A stretch of 5,942 nt of DNA, taken from assembly GCA_030592605.1 (NCBI GenBank), contig JAUVIT010000139.1, forward strand, positions 1 through 5,942, given 5' to 3'. The translations under genes and the position numbers were made by a program. This DNA is from Bacteroidota bacterium (GTDB lineage Bacteria > Bacteroidota > Bacteroidia > Bacteroidales > GCA-2748055). Below are positions 3,195 to 5,942 of this stretch, piece after piece. The notes under the pieces were generated by a model that was not told the DNA's origin, did not search any database, and saw only the letters and a list, made by a program, of their open reading frames with translations. Numbering within the stretch: position 1 is the first letter of the stretch; each line of letters opens with the position of its first letter.

Positions 3195-5942
3195 TTATTT
3201 TCTTACAGCACCTTTCAGTATGCGTGTAGTCTCATCTCCTTTGACGGTATCATATACCACCGGTGTTGCGATAAACAATGAGGAGTAGGTACCTACAATA
3301 ACACCAAGTAACAGGGCAAATGTAAAGCCCCGGATCACGTCACCTCCAAGGACAAAGATCGACAGCAGTACAAAGAAGGTACTCAATGATGTACTGAATG
3401 TACGACTCAGCGTGCTGTTCAGGGCAGTATTAATGATATCTTTGCGCTCCCGCTTTTTCTGCAGTCCCACATACTCCCTGATCCGGTCGAACACAACCAC
3501 AGTATCGTTAATGGAATAACCCACCACCGTAAGAATGGCCGCTATAAAGGACTGGTCCAGTTCCAGCGAGAATGGCATGACTCCATCCAGGATGGAGAAG
3601 AGCCCGAGGACAATCAGCACATCATGTACCAGGGCTGCCAGGGCACCCAAACCAAACTGCCAGTTTCGGAACCTTGCCAGGATATAGAGGAAGATGATCA
3701 CCAGCGAAGCAATGATCACAATTACTGCGGTCCGCTTAATGTCATCGGCAATGGTTGGTCCTACCTTGTGCGAACTAATGATATAGTCCTGACCGTTGAT
3801 AAACTCATCCAGGGTGGCATCATCATCCAGGTAAGGTTGTAGTCCCTCAAACATCTGGGCTTTGATAATGGAATCGACCTCGGGACGATCATCATCTATC
3901 AGGTATTTGGTTGTTATGCGAACGGTGCTCTTTGATCCATAGGTAATCACTGTGGGAGCTACCCCAAAGGCAGCCTCCAGGTGATCCTGCACTTCGAAAG
4001 TCTCCACCTCCTGGTTAAATGCAATCACATAGTTACGTCCACCCGTGAAATCCACACCTGTGTTCAGTCCTTTGGTGGCCAGCGAAGCAATGCCCCCAAG
4101 AATAATAAGACCCGAGATAATATAGAAGACCTTACGTTTTCCAAGAAAATCGATCTTGGTATTTTTGAATGCATTCCTTGAGATCTTCGTGTCGAAGGTG
4201 ATGTTCTTACCTTTGGCCAGCATGCGCTCATACATCAGCCTGGTAAGGATAATGGCACTGAACAGCGAGGTCAGGATACCTATTACAAGTGTGGTTGCAA
4301 AACCTTTGATGGGTCCGGTTCCGAAAAAGAAGAGTATCAACCCGGTCAGGAAGGTAGTGATCTGCGCATCAAAAATAGCCGAATAGGCATTCCTGTAACC
4401 ATCTTTAATGGCTGTTTTAAGATTCTTCCCGGCCGCCAGCTCCTCACGGATCCGTTCATAGATCAGCACATTCGCATCCACCGACATACCGATGGTCAGA
4501 ACAATACCGGCAATACCCGGAAGGGTAAGTACCGCCTGAAGCGATGCAAGAACTCCTATCAGGAAGAACATGTTGGCAATCAAGGCAATATCCGCCACCA
4601 TTCCGGCCCTGCGGCTATAGTAGAATAACATATAGGCAAGTACCACAACAAAGGCAATTATAAATGAATTCAATCCGTCCTTGACAGATTTAGCTCCCAG
4701 TGAGGGTCCGATTACTTCACTGGACTCGATACGGGCACGGGCCGGCATCTTACCAGACTTCAGGATATTGGCCAGGTCATCTGCATCGGTCTGTGAAAAA
4801 TCACCGGATATGGATGAACTTCCACCCTTGATTTCCTCCGATACGTTGGGAGCAGAATAGACAAGTCCGTCCAGCACAATGGCAATGGCCTGGTTCACAT
4901 TCTCCCTGGTCACATTGGCCCATTTTTTGGCGCCTTCAGAGTTCATGTTCATACTCACATTAAACTCATTGGTATAAGGATCGGTACCAACTCTGGCGTC
5001 GGTCACATATTTGCCTTCCATAACCGGCTGATTGTTCCTGGTAGCCCTGAGGGAATGCAGCCTGACAAATTGTTGCTCTTCACCCTGGGGCTGAAAGTGC
5101 CATGCAAACTTCAAATCGGAAGGGAACAGCTGCCTTATCTGCGGAATGGCCAGGTAAGCATTTACCTTGGCAGTATCTTTTAAAAGTACAACACCAACTG
5201 TGGATCCGGGAATAAAATTCCTTTGATTATCCAGGTAGGGTGTCAATACAGCAATCAGTGGATTCTCACGATAGAATTGAGCCTCCTGGTCATCAAAGAC
5301 CTGGGTGGTATCAAGATCGGTCAACAGGTCCAGTCCTGAGGTATCAAGCAAAAGTTCATCTTCAACAAGCAGTGCATCTTCAGCAAGCAAATCTCCAGTT
5401 TCCTCAGCAACAGTTTCGTCTGATTCATCAACAACAACTTCTTCTGTGGTTCCCTCTGCTCTTAAAATGTCAGCCAGTGTCCGGTTGGCCTGGTCCAGGT
5501 AGTTCCATACTTCGGAAGCCTGGTAGGTGGTCCAGAACTCCAGATTGGCAGTTCCGGTAAGCAATTTGGCTACCCTTTCCGGCTCTTTAACACCAGGAAG
5601 CTCCACCAGGATTCTGCCCTGACGCTCCAGCTTCTGAATATTGAGCTGAACAACACCGAAACGGTCAATCCTGTTCCGCAATACATTATATGAATTATCA
5701 ATGGCATCATCTGCCTCTACCTTTAGAAAGGTGACTACATCACCATTGGTGGTATTGAAATCGATTTCACCGCGGGTCTCAGGAGTCATAAAGAACTGGG
5801 CCAGCTGGGCTCCGGGATTCAATTCCTCGAAGGCCTCGGCAAACAGATCGACAAAGTCACTCTGGCTATCTTTTTTCTTCTCATGAGCAAGTGCCATGGT
5901 CTCGGTGAACACAGGATCTGTCAGAAACTGATTCGCAGCCAG
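3195..5942 (-). CDS. secDF: Protein translocase subunit SecDF, fused (5' end beyond window)
   Basis: Fused SecD-SecF accessory subunit of the Sec translocase, an RND-type membrane protein that uses the ion gradient to help pull or release proteins on the periplasmic side. 915 residues are visible and the frame is open to base 5942. The N-terminal methionine, first membrane helix and probably 80-100 residues are missing, judging from usual Bacteroidota SecDF lengths near 1000. SecD part: periplasmic P1 region (NRIDRFGV, VELPGVKEPERV near 5560-5680; LDGLVYSAPNV near 4860-4890), then five membrane helices (about 4690-4210). Among these is SVDANVLIYERIREEL, with the conserved intramembrane Asp at 4476-4478. 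SecF part, from about 4190: GVDFTGGR near 4035-4060, then membrane helices with VGYSINDTVVVFDRIREY and its Asp at 3504-3506. A 60-residue acidic insert interrupts P1 (5277-5456). The GTG at 5912 is not the true start, because homologous sequence continues upstream. Transcription should end at the hairpin within the response regulator. Confidence 0.97.
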   Translation of the reverse strand: MAANQFLTDPVFTETMALAHEKKKDSQSDFVDLFAEAFEELNPGAQLAQFFMTPETRGEIDFNTTNGDVVTFLKVEADDAIDNSYNVLRNRIDRFGVVQLNIQKLERQGRILVELPGVKEPERVAKLLTGTANLEFWTTYQASEVWNYLDQANRTLADILRAEGTTEEVVVDESDETVAEETGDLLAEDALLVEDELLLDTSGLDLLTDLDTTQVFDDQEAQFYRENPLIAVLTPYLDNQRNFIPGSTVGVVLLKDTAKVNAYLAIPQIRQLFPSDLKFAWHFQPQGEEQQFVRLHSLRATRNNQPVMEGKYVTDARVGTDPYTNEFNVSMNMNSEGAKKWANVTRENVNQAIAIVLDGLVYSAPNVSEEIKGGSSSISGDFSQTDADDLANILKSGKMPARARIESSEVIGPSLGAKSVKDGLNSFIIAFVVVLAYMLFYYSRRAGMVADIALIANMFFLIGVLASLQAVLTLPGIAGIVLTIGMSVDANVLIYERIREELAAGKNLKTAIKDGYRNAYSAIFDAQITTFLTGLILFFFGTGPIKGFATTLVIGILTSLFSAIILTRLMYERMLAKGKNITFDTKISRNAFKNTKIDFLGKRKVFYIISGLIILGGIASLATKGLNTGVDFTGGRNYVIAFNQEVETFEVQDHLEAAFGVAPTVITYGSKSTVRITTKYLIDDDRPEVDSIIKAQMFEGLQPYLDDDATLDEFINGQDYIISSHKVGPTIADDIKRTAVIVIIASLVIIFLYILARFRNWQFGLGALAALVHDVLIVLGLFSILDGVMPFSLELDQSFIAAILTVVGYSINDTVVVFDRIREYVGLQKKRERKDIINTALNSTLSRTFSTSLSTFFVLLSIFVLGGDVIRGFTFALLLGVIVGTYSSLFIATPVVYDTVKGDETTRILKGAVRK
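5277..5456 (-). other. Acidic low-complexity insert in the SecDF P1 domain
   Basis: These 60 codons contain 22 Asp/Glu and no Lys or Arg, with leucine-rich runs (DLLAEDALLVEDELLLD). They interrupt the periplasmic P1 region between LEFWTTYQASEVWNYLDQ and the RENPLIAVLTPYLD stretch. Bacteroidota SecDF proteins often carry variable inserts here, so it is probably a flexible lineage-specific loop rather than a new domain. Its start and end are my judgement of where conserved sequence stops. Confidence 0.65.
5357..5392 (-). repeat. Two tandem 18-bp repeats within the SecDF acidic insert
   Basis: On the plus strand catcttcaacaagcagtg (5357-5374) is followed by catcttcagcaagcaaat (5375-5392); the first 15 bases differ at one position. 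Encoded in frame, they give related LLxED peptides. This suggests the acidic loop grew by short in-frame duplication. Confidence 0.6.

Noticed and set aside
3179..3203. AT-rich gap with TATATATA and a T-rich run, a possible plus-strand terminator for the two-component operon.
   Set aside because: No stable stem directly precedes the T-rich run. The only strong hairpin is 19 bases upstream and has terminator polarity on the minus strand.
5910..5912. GTG as the start codon of SecDF.
   Set aside because: The frame continues upstream to the window edge as plausible protein (LAANQFLTDP). A start here would omit the first membrane helix and part of the first periplasmic domain that SecD needs.

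Overview
The window looks like chromosomal DNA from a member of the Bacteroidota, probably Bacteroidales/Marinilabiliales-like. Four things point there: secD and secF fused into one gene; a histidine kinase/response regulator pair resembling Bacteroides RprX/RprY; start codons without clear Shine-Dalgarno sequences; and promoter-like TAnnTTTG elements in front of the genes. No mobile element, CRISPR array, tRNA or rRNA is visible, and gene density is very high.

Layout, left to right. (1) Bases 1-313, minus strand: the N-terminal 104 codons of a TatA-family twin-arginine translocase subunit. It runs off the left edge, and its tail contains three 11-residue (33-bp) tandem repeats. (2) Bases 314-407: a rho-independent terminator for the next gene, abutting a candidate tatA promoter. 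(3) Bases 408-1037, minus strand: a 209-aa exported protein of unknown function with a signal peptide, a charged helical segment and a beta-rich C-terminal part. (4) Bases 1038-1161: a divergent control region with three GTTAAY hexamers spaced exactly 11 bp apart, between a minus-strand and a plus-strand -7-like element. (5) Bases 1162-3178, plus strand: a two-gene operon of membrane histidine kinase and OmpR-type response regulator, whose reading frames overlap by 23 bases. (6) Bases 3195-5942, minus strand: 915 codons of a fused SecDF preprotein translocase subunit, convergent with the response regulator and open at the right edge. Its intrinsic terminator appears to lie inside the 3' coding end of the response regulator.

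How the parts may work together (inference): phosphorylated response regulator could bind the triple GTTAAY array, controlling both its own operon and the divergent gene for the exported 209-aa protein. That would form a small envelope-sensing circuit. It sits between genes for the two general export routes, Tat and Sec, though a functional link to them is unproven. No wholly new system is evident. The points most worth following are the operator array, the terminator embedded in coding sequence, and the hendecad-repeat tail of the Tat subunit.
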